Assembly (NCBI RefSeq): GCF_001584615.1
Contig: NZ_LQQC01000006.1
Span: 1-44,066, forward strand
Origin: Brevibacterium ravenspurgense
GTDB taxonomy: Bacteria > Actinomycetota > Actinomycetes > Actinomycetales > Brevibacteriaceae
Length of the DNA: 44,066 nt
Reading direction: 5' to 3'
Shown: piece by piece, positions 17,240 to 25,588 of the stretch
How the letters are laid out: the number at the start of each line of letters is the position of its first letter
Position numbering within the stretch: position 1 is the first letter of the stretch
Notes under the pieces: model-generated
Told to the model about the DNA's origin: nothing
Databases searched by the model: none
Seen by the model: only the letters and a program-made list of their open reading frames with translations
Program-made: the position numbers and the translations under genes

Positions 17240-19900
17240 TTAGGCTCCCGAGGTGCCGCCGCCCTGATCTGCGCCTTCGCCTGCGTGCCGCAGGCGGATG
17301 GCGCGGGCCTGGTTGTCGGCAAGTTCCACCAGCAGGCGTCGCTGTGCTGCCGGTGCTTGCGGGTGTTCGTCCAACCACGTGTTCGTCAGGTCGAGCACGC
17401 GCTGCAGGTCCTTGCCCCACGTGGGGTAGAGGCCCAGCACCAGACGGCGTGCGATTTCGATTGAGTGGTCAGTCCAGAACGATTCGAGTCGTTCAAAGTA
17501 CTGTTCCACGTACGGTTCGCACAGCGGCAGGGCGCTCGGTGCTGTGAAGCCCTGGATGGTGGCACTCAGCGCGTCGTTGGACAGTGTGTGGTCGTCGACG
17601 GCTGCGGTGAATGCACGCTGTTTGGCCAGTGCCAGAGGCATGGCCGCCCGTGCTGTGCGTGCTCGCAGCGCTCCCGCACCGGTGTTGTCGAGTGCTGCTT
17701 CCGCGTCGATGTCTTCGTGGTCGGCCCAGCCCTGTGTGACGAGCGCGGTGAGTGCCAGCCAGCGCAGTGAGTGGTCGATTTTCAGGTTGTCTGCCCCGTC
17801 GGTCAGTGTGCTGCCGAGCTCTGCGTCGAGCACTGCCGATGCCATTTCCCGTCCGGCGGCGTCTACGGGGTGCGGTTGCGTGAGCACCGTCGAGCGCTGT
17901 ACCAGCAGCAGTGTCAGTTCGGCCAGGTCGAGCTGCACGTCGGAACCAGATGGGGCCGTCGCCAGGGCGTCGAGGGCTGAGCCGAGCAGTGACCGCAGCG
18001 CCTCTGGGTGTTCGGCGTCGGCCGTCCATCGGTCGAGTGCGCCGAGCACTGTCTGGCGCATCCCGCCGGCGATGCCGGCGTGGTCTTCACGGCCGAGGGA
18101 ACGTGCGTGGGCCTCAATGAGGTCTGTCACGGGCAGCAGCCCGTCGCGGGCGGCGTTGGTGAGTGCCGACCAGACCAGCGCCCGGTCCATGGGGTCTGCA
18201 AGGCGGCTGACGTGGCGCAGCGCCGTAGCGGTCGAGCGTTCGTCCAGGCGGATTTTGACGAAGTCGTCGTCGCCGTGGTTGACCAGCAGGAGGTCGGGGG
18301 CGGGCTTGCTGATCAGCTGGGGGACATCGGCCGTTGCCGTGTCGAAGTCCAGCGTGAACATGTCCGTGAGGTCAAGGGCCGCACCGTTTTTGGTGAAGAT
18401 GCCCACCCGCATGGTGTGCGGGCGCAGTGCGTCGGACCCGTCGCAGTTGCGCTGGTAGGCCTTGGCGGCGGTGATGGTGCCGTCTGCGTCGACGTCCAGG
18501 TCGATGCCGATTTCGCTCATGCCGGTGGTCTGCAGCCAAGCCTGAGCCCAGCCTCGTACGTCCCGGTCCGGTGCTGCCGCATCGAGTGCGGACAGGAAGT
18601 CCTCCAGCGTGGTGCTGCCGTAGGCGTGGTCGCGGAAGTACTGGCGGGAGCCTTCGCGGAAGGCGTCAATGCCCACGTAGGCGACCAGCTGTTTGAGCAC
18701 TGATGCGCCCTTGGCGTAGGTGATGCCGTCGAAGTTGAGTTTCGCTGCTTCGACGTCGGGAATGTCGGCCACGATCGGGTGGGCTGTGGGGTATTGGTCT
18801 TGGCGGTACGCCCAGTCTTTGCGCGACAGTGCGAAGGACACCCAGCCGTCGTCGAATTCGGTGGCTTCGGCCAGGGCGAGTCCGCCCATGTAGTCGGCGA
18901 AGGACTCTTTGAGCCACAGATCGTCCCACCAGGTCATGGTTGCTAGGTCCCCGAACCACATGTGTGCCATTTCGTGCAGGATGACGTTGGCGCGGCCTTC
19001 CAGCTGGCGGCGAGTGACGGCGTCCCGGAACAGGTAGTCGTCGGTGAAGGTCACCAGGCCGGGGTTCTCCATGGCGCCGAGGTTGTATTCGGGTACGAAG
19101 ATCTGGTCGTACTTGCCCCACGGGTAGGGGTAGTCGAAGAAGTCCATGAAGAAGTCCAGGCCCTGCTTCGTGACCGTGAAGATGGATTCGGGGTCCATGT
19201 GGTCGGCGAGGCTGGCCCGGGCGTACAGGCCCAGTGGGATGGTGAGGTCTGTGCCGTTTTCACCGGCACCGGCGCGGGTGTAGGTGTCGGTGAGTTCGAC
19301 GTAGTGGCCGGCGCACACGCACGTGATGTAGCTCGACTGGCGCAGGGTGGGGGCGAAGCTGTGCCGCGTGATGTCCTTGGCGACCTCTTCGGACTGCAGG
19401 CTGGCTCCGCCGGACAGCACCGTGAAGTCGGACGGTGCGGTCACGTCGAATTCGAATACGGCCTTGAGGTCCGGCTGGTCGAAGTTTGCGAACACTCGGC
19501 GGGCGTCGGTCGGTTCGTACTGCGTGTACAGGTAGACCTTGTCGTCTGCCGGGTCGAAGAATCGGTGCATGCCCTCACCGGAGCGCGAGTACAGCGCTTT
19601 CGCTCCGATGGTCAGTTCGTTGTGTCCGGCCGTGACGGGGAAGGTCACGCGGAAGCCGTCGAAGGCCGAGGCCGGATCGAGGTCCTGCCCGTTGATGCTG
19701 ACGGCGTACACCGAATCGGCGATGATGTCGATGAACGTCGTGGCGTCTTCCGCCGCGGTGAACGTCACGGTGGTCACGGAGTCGTAGGTGGGGATGTCAC
19801 GGTTGGGCGCACCGGACACGTCGAGGCTGACGCGGTACGTGTCGAGGGTGAGCAGACGTGCTCGTTCTTGTGCTTCTTTGCGAGTGAGATTTGATGTCAT
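17240..19900 (-). CDS. pepN: aminopeptidase N (M1 zinc metallopeptidase)
   Basis: PepN removes N-terminal residues from peptides in the cytoplasm. The 886-aa protein has the substrate N-terminus motif GAMENPG and the zinc site HEMAH (His309, His313) with Glu332 exactly 19 residues after the second His (HEXXH-18-E). A long helical C-terminal (ERAP1-like) domain follows. No signal peptide is present. The ATG at 19900 has GGAGG seven bases upstream. Length and layout match the actinobacterial PepN family. It is divergent from the FUSC-type gene at 19972. Confidence 0.97.
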   Translation of the reverse strand: MTSNLTRKEAQERARLLTLDTYRVSLDVSGAPNRDIPTYDSVTTVTFTAAEDATTFIDIIADSVYAVSINGQDLDPASAFDGFRVTFPVTAGHNELTIGAKALYSRSGEGMHRFFDPADDKVYLYTQYEPTDARRVFANFDQPDLKAVFEFDVTAPSDFTVLSGGASLQSEEVAKDITRHSFAPTLRQSSYITCVCAGHYVELTDTYTRAGAGENGTDLTIPLGLYARASLADHMDPESIFTVTKQGLDFFMDFFDYPYPWGKYDQIFVPEYNLGAMENPGLVTFTDDYLFRDAVTRRQLEGRANVILHEMAHMWFGDLATMTWWDDLWLKESFADYMGGLALAEATEFDDGWVSFALSRKDWAYRQDQYPTAHPIVADIPDVEAAKLNFDGITYAKGASVLKQLVAYVGIDAFREGSRQYFRDHAYGSTTLEDFLSALDAAAPDRDVRGWAQAWLQTTGMSEIGIDLDVDADGTITAAKAYQRNCDGSDALRPHTMRVGIFTKNGAALDLTDMFTLDFDTATADVPQLISKPAPDLLLVNHGDDDFVKIRLDERSTATALRHVSRLADPMDRALVWSALTNAARDGLLPVTDLIEAHARSLGREDHAGIAGGMRQTVLGALDRWTADAEHPEALRSLLGSALDALATAPSGSDVQLDLAELTLLLVQRSTVLTQPHPVDAAGREMASAVLDAELGSTLTDGADNLKIDHSLRWLALTALVTQGWADHEDIDAEAALDNTGAGALRARTARAAMPLALAKQRAFTAAVDDHTLSNDALSATIQGFTAPSALPLCEPYVEQYFERLESFWTDHSIEIARRLVLGLYPTWGKDLQRVLDLTNTWLDEHPQAPAAQRRLLVELADNQARAIRLRHAGEGADQGGGTSGA

Positions 19901-19932
19901 TGGTCCTCCGCCGAACAGCTTTTCATATTTCG

Positions 19933-19957
19933 CTGAAGGTGGATATATAGACTTCAG
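19933..19957. promoter_or_regulatory. dyad in pepN / FUSC-gene divergent promoter region
   Basis: CTGAAG (19933-19938) and CTTCAG (19952-19957) form a 6-bp dyad around an A/T-rich centre (GATATATAG) in the 71-bp intergenic gap. The centre could hold a -10 box, so regulator binding here would affect transcription. The right arm overlaps the AGGAGGAGGT ribosome site of the plus-strand gene. Confidence 0.35.
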
Positions 19958-19971
19958 GAGGAGGTGCGTCA

Positions 19972-21099
19972 GTGAGTACAGTCAAGCAGCCGTCGCGGGC
20001 CAGGCGCCTGGGTTCGTACGTGGGGCTGCGCGCTCGGCTGGGTCTGCGCCGCATCAAGGCGAACTTCAGCCAGTATCTGCAGGTGGTCATCGGCGCTGTT
20101 GTGGCGTATTCGTTCTGTCTGCTGGTGCTTGGCCACCAGTACCCGTTCTTGGCGGCCGTCGCCGCAACCGTGGGAACGGGTGTTGTCACAGACCGTCGTC
20201 TGCGGCGGGCCACAGAGTTCGGCATCGGAGCGATTTTCGGTGTGCTGGCCGGCGAGGTGGTGCTGTCGCTGTTCGGCACGGGCATCTGGCAGATGGCTCT
20301 GGTCATGTTCTGCGGCATCCTCGTGGGCGCGCTCATCAATTCCGGCCCGCTGTTCATCACGCAGATCGGTGTGCAGTCCATCTACGTGGTCACGGTTCCG
20401 CCGGCGCTGAACGCCTACCCCTTTGATCGAACCGTCGACGCTGCTGTCGGCGCGTCTGTCGCAATCCTCATGAGCCTCATCGTGCCGCACGACGCGCGCA
20501 AGGCCCCGCGAGACCGAGCGGCGTCCCTGCTCGACGAGATCTCTGAGATTCTGCAGGCCATTTCGCGCAGCATCCGAACGGCGGACACAGGAGCGGCGCA
20601 GCGCGCGCTGGAACGGGCGCGTGACACCCAGAGCTTTGTCGACCAGTGGCACAGTTCGGTCAACGTGTCGAAGGAAGCCACTCGCATCAACGCGCGGTCA
20701 CGCCGCTACGCAGCCGAGGTCAACCGACTTGCCCGCGCCGCCGAATACGCGGACCGCTCCATGCGCATGGTGCGGATTGTGGCGCGCCGATCGGTCACGC
20801 TGACCCAGACGGGCGAGGCCAGGTCGGAGATCTCGGGTCTCATCGATGCGCTCGCCGAGGGCAGCTCGATGCTCGGCATTGCGCTGCGCCGCGGTACGTC
20901 CCGCGTGCCGGCCGAAGAGTACCTGTCATCGGTGGCGGCACGCCTGGACGTCAAGGCCCCTTTTGTTGAAGACCGTCTAGACGAAACGATCATCCTCATG
21001 CTGCGCCCGCTGGCACACGACCTCATGTGCGCTGCCGGTCTGACCGAAGCCGCAGCTGATGACATCCTGCCGGGCCTGCCGGAACTTGGAGAGAACTGA
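19972..21099 (+). CDS. FUSC/aromatic-acid-exporter-like membrane protein
   Basis: The 375-aa protein resembles the FUSC (fusaric acid resistance, ArAE-like) family, membrane proteins linked to efflux of aromatic acids. About six membrane segments lie in residues ~38-170, including ATVGTGVVTDRRLRRATEFG between helices, a pattern of the family. They are followed by a ~200-residue cytoplasmic helical domain rich in Arg and Ala. The GTG start is well supported by AGGAGGAGGT six bases upstream. The substrate is unknown. Confidence 0.8.
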   Translation: MSTVKQPSRARRLGSYVGLRARLGLRRIKANFSQYLQVVIGAVVAYSFCLLVLGHQYPFLAAVAATVGTGVVTDRRLRRATEFGIGAIFGVLAGEVVLSLFGTGIWQMALVMFCGILVGALINSGPLFITQIGVQSIYVVTVPPALNAYPFDRTVDAAVGASVAILMSLIVPHDARKAPRDRAASLLDEISEILQAISRSIRTADTGAAQRALERARDTQSFVDQWHSSVNVSKEATRINARSRRYAAEVNRLARAAEYADRSMRMVRIVARRSVTLTQTGEARSEISGLIDALAEGSSMLGIALRRGTSRVPAEEYLSSVAARLDVKAPFVEDRLDETIILMLRPLAHDLMCAAGLTEAAADDILPGLPELGEN

Positions 21100-21162
21100 C
21101 CGGCACGTGAGTGCCGGGGCTCCTGGTGAGCCAAGTGCCCGGGGGAGCAGCCCGGGAAGCTT

Positions 21163-21201
21163 CCGGCACCTCGTGGAACCACAAGGCTGACGAGGTGCCG
21201 G
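21163..21201. terminator. terminator hairpins between convergent genes
   Basis: A 12-bp stem (21163-21174 with 21190-21201) ends one base before the ABC ATPase stop. A second small stem (21100-21106 with 21111-21117) overlaps the end of the FUSC-type gene. Together they separate the convergent transcripts. Confidence 0.55.
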
Positions 21202-21846
21202 TCACCTGGTGCGGCAAATCTGCAGCTGATCAATTTTCCACACGTTTTGGCACACAGCGTCGATGTCTGCTTGATTGTGGCTGGTCAGAAGCACAGTGCG
21301 ACCTTCTTCCCGAAGCTCGTGCAGGAGCGTGCGAATCCGCTCAACGCTGCTGTCATCGAGCCCGTTGAATGCTTCGTCGAGGATGATCATCTTCTGACCT
21401 TCCATAAAGGCTTGGGCAATAGACAGTTTCTGCTTCATGCCGAGAGAGTAGTTGCGAGCTTTTTGTTTGAGGCTTGGGTCGAGGCCGACTCTTTCCATTG
21501 CCGCGGCTGCCTCATCTGGGCCGATGACCCGACGAATGCGGGCCAGATCGAGTAGATTCTCTAAGCCTGTGAGGTGGCCAAGATAGGCCGGACGGTCGAT
21601 CACGACCCCGACTTCGGTCGGGAAATCAGCGCGGGGACTTCTGAGGCTTTGGTCCAATCGGATGCTTCCGGAATCGGGCCGCTGCAGTCCGACGATCATT
21701 TTGAATAGGACTGATTTCCCTGAGCCGTTAGGGCCTTGAAGACCGTGGATTCGGTTTTCCTCGATCTCCATTGACGCTGATCGAAAGATTTCTGTGCCTT
21801 TGAAGGACTTGGATACGTTGTCGATATGCACAAGCGGCTGATTCAT
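21202..21846 (-). CDS. BcrA-like ABC transporter ATPase
   Basis: This is the ATPase subunit of an ABC exporter, closest in motif layout to bacitracin/lantibiotic immunity ATPases (BcrA/LanF type). Walker A GPNGSGKS is at 38-45 and the BcrA-style GVVIDRPAYLGHLTGLENL around residue 80-98. There Asp84 replaces the usual Gln, as Glu does in BcrA relatives. The signature is SLGMKQ (134-139), Walker B IILDEAFNGLD, and the H-loop His190. The ATG at 21846 follows GGTGG. A GTG three codons earlier is the alternative. It is the last gene of a four-gene operon with lower GC than its surroundings. Confidence 0.9.
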   Translation of the reverse strand: MNQPLVHIDNVSKSFKGTEIFRSASMEIEENRIHGLQGPNGSGKSVLFKMIVGLQRPDSGSIRLDQSLRSPRADFPTEVGVVIDRPAYLGHLTGLENLLDLARIRRVIGPDEAAAAMERVGLDPSLKQKARNYSLGMKQKLSIAQAFMEGQKMIILDEAFNGLDDSSVERIRTLLHELREEGRTVLLTSHNQADIDAVCQNVWKIDQLQICRTR

Positions 21847-21886
21847 GGTTTCCACCGTTCGATGTAGTCGGGTGAGGGAGAGCAGG

Positions 21887-23377
21887 TCAGTGTCTGTCTG
21901 CTTCTGGCAGAGGTCTGAATTTGGAGATCAGAATCAGCAGGGCAGCACTGCTGCAGAAGCTGATTGCTGAGGCGCCCGCGGTCCAGGAGGATTCCCAAGC
22001 ACCTAGAAAACCAGTTGCGGAAGGTGCAGGCCATAGCGGGTTCGCCGCGGGCAAAGTGGATGCTCCTGCCGCAACTAGGACGAGCGCGGCAGAACCGATT
22101 CGCGAAGTCGCCCATACTGCGGCCAGGGCCAACATGATCGTTGCCATGGAGCTGGCAGTCCCGCCGAGTACGACTGCGAGCCAGTCAGTCCAGACAGCCG
22201 GGGTGAGGCCGTAGATCATGCCGCTGGCTGCGCAGAGAAGCACAAAGGCCGAAGCTGAAACGAGTGTGCGCGCCGTGTCGGTCACCAGTTCGCGGATCAG
22301 TACGCGTGACGCTGTTCCGTGCCGAAGGGCTACAAGAGAGAATCGGGGAAGGACCCACCCGGACCAGCGGACAAGCGAGACCATCGCCAGTCCCAGCCAG
22401 ACGATCACGCCATAAGCCCAGTGGACGAAGGACAGTCCGGCAGGCGACGTTCCGTAGAACAGCGCATCCGCCGCTGTGTCTTCTGGGGATGCGAGCAGCA
22501 ACAGCATCCAGGCTAGAGCGAGTGCTGTAAGAAACCACACGCTTCGAGGTGTTCGAAGGACTCGAAGGGCGGTGTGGATTCCAGCTCCGGCCTGTATGAC
22601 AGCTAATGTCGCGATGCTGAAGGCGATGCAGGGGTGTATCCAAACGCTCAGGCCGTTTGCGCTCGGATGTATCGGCAAAAGAAAAGAGATCGGATTCACC
22701 GTTAGCGGAAGGAACTCTGCCCGGAATAGGACGGGTGGCAGAAGGATCAACAAGGCGGCTGAAATCCTGTGTGCAAAAACTGAGACACGGTACGCCACTG
22801 CGAGCCCTGCGGCAGCAGCCGCCAAGGTTCCAGCCCATGCGAATAGCGGAACGAGGAGTGCGCTGAGGACTGGAGTTTCTGCGAGTGCGAATGCGCTGAG
22901 CACCTGTGACCCAGCGGCGTCACCGGGGATTGTGGCGAAGCTGCTCCATGACAGGCTTAGACCGTTTCCTGTCGCAGTGATTGCAGAGCCGACCGCAGCT
23001 CCCGCACCTGCAGCGAGCCCTGCGAATGCACCGGTGACCGCCTCCGAGGCAACGGCCGCCCTCACTGTGCCCCGCCGGAGAATTCGCAAGGGAGACATGG
23101 AGCTCTGCTGGCCAGTCGCGCTGGCGATGATCAAAACTGGCCACACTGCATACAGCAGGGGGTACGGGTCATGCGAACCCGCAACAACCGACTCCCAAAA
23201 AGAAACCCGCGCATCTGTAGGGATAGGAGGAAAAACAAGACCGAAGACAAAATAGACCCCAGCGCTCGCTAAAAAGATGAGACTGGCTTTTCGCAGAACT
23301 TCGGGACCGGGCAGTACTTGAGAAAAGCGAATCGGCGCAGCTGTGCTCTGGGGGCGCCGAGCGTGCGCCGATTTCAT
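21887..23377 (-). CDS. large polytopic ABC-permease-like membrane protein
   Basis: The 496-aa product is strongly hydrophobic, with roughly 12 predicted membrane segments. Helices cluster in two halves separated near residue 260, suggesting a fused or duplicated permease. No enzymatic motif is seen. The ATG at 23377 overlaps the stop of the preceding permease gene as ATGA, so I prefer it to the in-frame ATG at 23407. The BcrA-like ATPase gene follows after 40 bp. By context it is a membrane subunit of a peptide- or antibiotic-handling ABC transporter. No named family is recognised. Confidence 0.8.
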   Translation of the reverse strand: MKSAHARRPQSTAAPIRFSQVLPGPEVLRKASLIFLASAGVYFVFGLVFPPIPTDARVSFWESVVAGSHDPYPLLYAVWPVLIIASATGQQSSMSPLRILRRGTVRAAVASEAVTGAFAGLAAGAGAAVGSAITATGNGLSLSWSSFATIPGDAAGSQVLSAFALAETPVLSALLVPLFAWAGTLAAAAAGLAVAYRVSVFAHRISAALLILLPPVLFRAEFLPLTVNPISFLLPIHPSANGLSVWIHPCIAFSIATLAVIQAGAGIHTALRVLRTPRSVWFLTALALAWMLLLLASPEDTAADALFYGTSPAGLSFVHWAYGVIVWLGLAMVSLVRWSGWVLPRFSLVALRHGTASRVLIRELVTDTARTLVSASAFVLLCAASGMIYGLTPAVWTDWLAVVLGGTASSMATIMLALAAVWATSRIGSAALVLVAAGASTLPAANPLWPAPSATGFLGAWESSWTAGASAISFCSSAALLILISKFRPLPEADRH

Positions 23378-24222
23378 TGCAGCGCCCGGGGTAAGCGAGG
23401 AGACCACAGCGTAAAGCCGACCGTGCCGAGGACCGTGAGCAGTACGACGCAGGTTGTTATGACCGGCTCGTGGAGTGGTCCCTGTTCCAGCCCGGTCGGC
23501 AGCACAGCGTTGTCAGGCATGAACATCTCCAGCTGTGCGATTGCCAGAGCGGTGCCGACAAGAAAAACAACTGCGGGGCCCAGGAGCAGCGCCAGGAATG
23601 GATTGCGCAGGTGCATTGCCAGTGCTGTGAAGAGAACCGTATAGAGCATGCCGTGGAAAGCAGTCCAGAAAATCATGAAGACGACGAATTTCCAGGTTCC
23701 TGTGTGCGCAAACTGGCTGAATGTCATGTCTTCTGCCACTGGAAGAACCCGTTGTTCTGGTATGAAGGCGACCTGGTCGAATGCGGGTGCAATGGCAAAG
23801 GCCCACATTGCGGCCAACCCGATAGCTGAGCCAAACGCAAGTGCTCCTATCGCAGCTGAGCGAACAACGTGGGTTCCAACATAGGAACTCCGTCCCCGGC
23901 GAGCGATGATCGGCATCCATCCAGCGGCTTGAGTCTCCTGGAGCACGACGGGCACATAGAGAAGCGCTGCGTAGAAGACGAACAGCAGCGGCAGAACGTT
24001 GCCGATCGAAAAAATGAAAAGATCAGCCGGATCGGCGATGACGTTCGACGGTGCCGCTAGTGAACCATAGAGCACAGGAGTGAAGGCGATGAGAATGCCG
24101 ACCGCAGCGGTCGGCGCAAATCGCTTGACATTGGCTGCTGAGAGAGGCTTTTCCCCAGCGAGCGCTGGAAATACTCGCTGGGGAAAAACGCTGACTATTG
24201 CGTGTTTCAGTTGCTCTTCCAC
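23374..24222 (-). CDS. ABC-2-type permease-like membrane protein
   Basis: The 282-aa product has about six predicted helices with a large extracytoplasmic loop after helix three, the general build of ABC-2 permeases. Helices near residues 195-245 (MIFWTAFHGMLYTVLFTALA and the next) resemble those of bacteriocin/lantibiotic immunity permeases. The GTG start lies inside the end of the 45-aa peptide gene (16-nt overlap), so its translation is probably coupled to the peptide. The stop overlaps the next permease. GC is visibly lower than in flanking housekeeping genes. Confidence 0.8.
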   Translation of the reverse strand: MEEQLKHAIVSVFPQRVFPALAGEKPLSAANVKRFAPTAAVGILIAFTPVLYGSLAAPSNVIADPADLFIFSIGNVLPLLFVFYAALLYVPVVLQETQAAGWMPIIARRGRSSYVGTHVVRSAAIGALAFGSAIGLAAMWAFAIAPAFDQVAFIPEQRVLPVAEDMTFSQFAHTGTWKFVVFMIFWTAFHGMLYTVLFTALAMHLRNPFLALLLGPAVVFLVGTALAIAQLEMFMPDNAVLPTGLEQGPLHEPVITTCVVLLTVLGTVGFTLWSPRLPRALQ

Positions 24223-24344
24223 TTTCCTGAGACTTGGACATTCACTCGGGTTGTGAGGTTGGTGCTGAACTGCACACGAGTCTTCTTTTTAGCCCCGACT
24301 CCGTTAGGCAGATCTCTGGATCTGTTCAGAAAGTTTTTGTTCAT
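24207..24344 (-). CDS. 45-aa cationic peptide, candidate bacteriocin or signal
   Basis: The ATG at 24344 has an ideal ribosome site (AAAGGAG, spacing about six) and lies ~25 nt from a predicted start of transcription. The product begins MNKNFLNRSRDLPNGVG, continues AKKKTRVQFSTNLTTRVN and ends VQVSGKWKSN. It has ten Lys/Arg, one Asp, no Cys and one Trp. There is no Sec signal peptide. A GVG in the middle of a mostly polar N-terminal half could be a leader junction, though this is speculative. The stop lies 16 nt inside the downstream permease gene. Leading an operon that ends in a BcrA-like ATPase, it may be an exported antimicrobial or signalling peptide, or a regulatory leader peptide. No known family is recognised. 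Confidence 0.65.
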   Translation of the reverse strand: MNKNFLNRSRDLPNGVGAKKKTRVQFSTNLTTRVNVQVSGKWKSN

Positions 24345-24374
24345 GCCTTCTCCTTTGAAGTTCCTTAAACCAGA

Positions 24375-24404
24375 ATAGTAAATGTATGGCTTGAGTCACG
24401 TCAA
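24375..24404 (-). promoter_or_regulatory. strong sigma70-type promoter of the peptide/ABC operon
   Basis: On the minus strand TTGACG (24399-24404) and TACTAT (24375-24380) are separated by 18 bp, close to consensus. Transcription should start near 24368, leaving a short leader with the AAAGGAG ribosome site of the 45-aa peptide. Confidence 0.75.
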
Positions 24405-24457
24405 TGCTTCGTTTAGCGTTTTATTTGGATGCTGCGGTCCATGGTCTTGCGCCCGGC

Positions 24458-24463
24458 TAGAAT
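24458..24463 (+). promoter_or_regulatory. -10 box of probable leaderless DUF2516 transcript
   Basis: TAGAAT ends six bases before the ATG at 24470, and no Shine-Dalgarno sequence is present. Confidence 0.55.
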
Positions 24464-24469
24464 GGCGGC

Positions 24470-24787
24470 ATGCAGGTGCTCGGGAATATCCAAATGGGAA
24501 TCATGATGCTCATCCAGGTGGGCGTCTTCGCTTTGACGACGATCGCGTTCATCGACTCGCTGCGATTCTCTGACGAGGCCTACAAAGCCATTGACCGCCA
24601 CTCTAAGGCGCTGTGGTGCATCATCCTGGGTGTGGCCGCGGCCTTGGCGTTCGTCAACCTGCCGATCACCGGCGGCACGGGTGGTCTTGGCCTGCTGGGC
24701 ATTGCCAGCATCGTGGCCGCCGGCATCTATCTGGGCGACATGGCCAAGAAGCTGCGCGCCGTTCAGCCCCGACGTGACCGGCGATGA
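24470..24787 (+). CDS. DUF2516 family small membrane protein
   Basis: The 105-aa protein matches the actinobacterial DUF2516 family by length and pattern. It has an N-terminal helix (residues ~9-28), the conserved-looking FIDSLRFSDEAYKAIDRHSKALW loop (core AYKAIDRHSK), two further helices with a glycine-rich turn GGTGGLGLLG, and a basic tail. The function of the family is unknown. The stop overlaps the start of the next gene (ATGA), and mshA follows, an arrangement suggesting one operon. Confidence 0.85.
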   Translation: MQVLGNIQMGIMMLIQVGVFALTTIAFIDSLRFSDEAYKAIDRHSKALWCIILGVAAALAFVNLPITGGTGGLGLLGIASIVAAGIYLGDMAKKLRAVQPRRDRR

Positions 24788-25581
24788 CGCGCGCGATTCT
24801 GCCCGGCGCGGAAGAGCACTACACGGCCATCATCGGCTCGGGTGAGCCCACGACCGTCTTCGCGCACGGCTTCGGCGGCAGCATTCGCGACACCAGGCCC
24901 TTCGGAACCGGTATTCGCGGTACAAAAGTCTTTCCCCACATGCCCGGCCACGGAGGCAACCCATCGCCGGGACCCGGGTGGGACTATCCGATGCTGGCAC
25001 ACGCGCTCGCGGGTGTTCTTGAGCGCACTGACGCTGATCACGCACTCGGGGTTTCCATGAGCGCTGGGGCTCTCGCCAGGCTCATCACTGACGGGCATCC
25101 GGCTGCACGCAGTCTGAAAAAGGTCGCTTTTGTCCTCCCGGCCTCGTGGACCCCGCCGCCCGAACACCTCATGGAGAACTTTGAGGCGTACACGACGATG
25201 CTGCGCGGCTATGTCGAATCCGGTGATGAAGACGGCCTCGTTCGGGCTCTTGTGGAACGCGAAGCGCCCGAGGTTCGGCAGATGCCGGAAGCCCAGCAGT
25301 TCGCTCGCGGGCGAGCCCGGGCCATCATGACAACTGACCTCAAAGACGGCATCGGCTTGGCGCGCCAAACGGCAGTTGAGAACCCGCAGGGTGCGGCAGG
25401 TTTCACGGGCGAAGTTCTTGTGCTGACCCACGAGGACGACAACAGCCACCCTGTTGAAGTCGCACAGAAATATGCGGCGGCGTTCCCCAGCGCGCGCTTC
25501 GAAGTTCTGCCGCGTGGCTCCATCCTGTGGCGCGGCCGCCAGGACGTGCGACGCATACTGGGCGAGTTCTTCAATAGCTGA
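24784..25581 (+). CDS. alpha/beta-hydrolase fold protein with altered active site
   Basis: The 265-aa protein has the alpha/beta-hydrolase layout: the oxyanion-side motif FAHGFGGS near residue 26 and the nucleophile elbow GVSMS with Ser91. An acid candidate lies in LTHEDDNSHP. The last Gly of the GxSxG elbow is Ser93. The place expected for the catalytic His near the C-terminus reads PRGSILWRGRQDV without His, so activity is uncertain. Its ATG overlaps the DUF2516 stop and mshA begins 7 bp after its end. Co-transcription with mshA is likely, but a role in mycothiol metabolism is only a guess. Confidence 0.8.
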   Translation: MTRAILPGAEEHYTAIIGSGEPTTVFAHGFGGSIRDTRPFGTGIRGTKVFPHMPGHGGNPSPGPGWDYPMLAHALAGVLERTDADHALGVSMSAGALARLITDGHPAARSLKKVAFVLPASWTPPPEHLMENFEAYTTMLRGYVESGDEDGLVRALVEREAPEVRQMPEAQQFARGRARAIMTTDLKDGIGLARQTAVENPQGAAGFTGEVLVLTHEDDNSHPVEVAQKYAAAFPSARFEVLPRGSILWRGRQDVRRILGEFFNS

Positions 25582-25588
25582 GCCGCCG

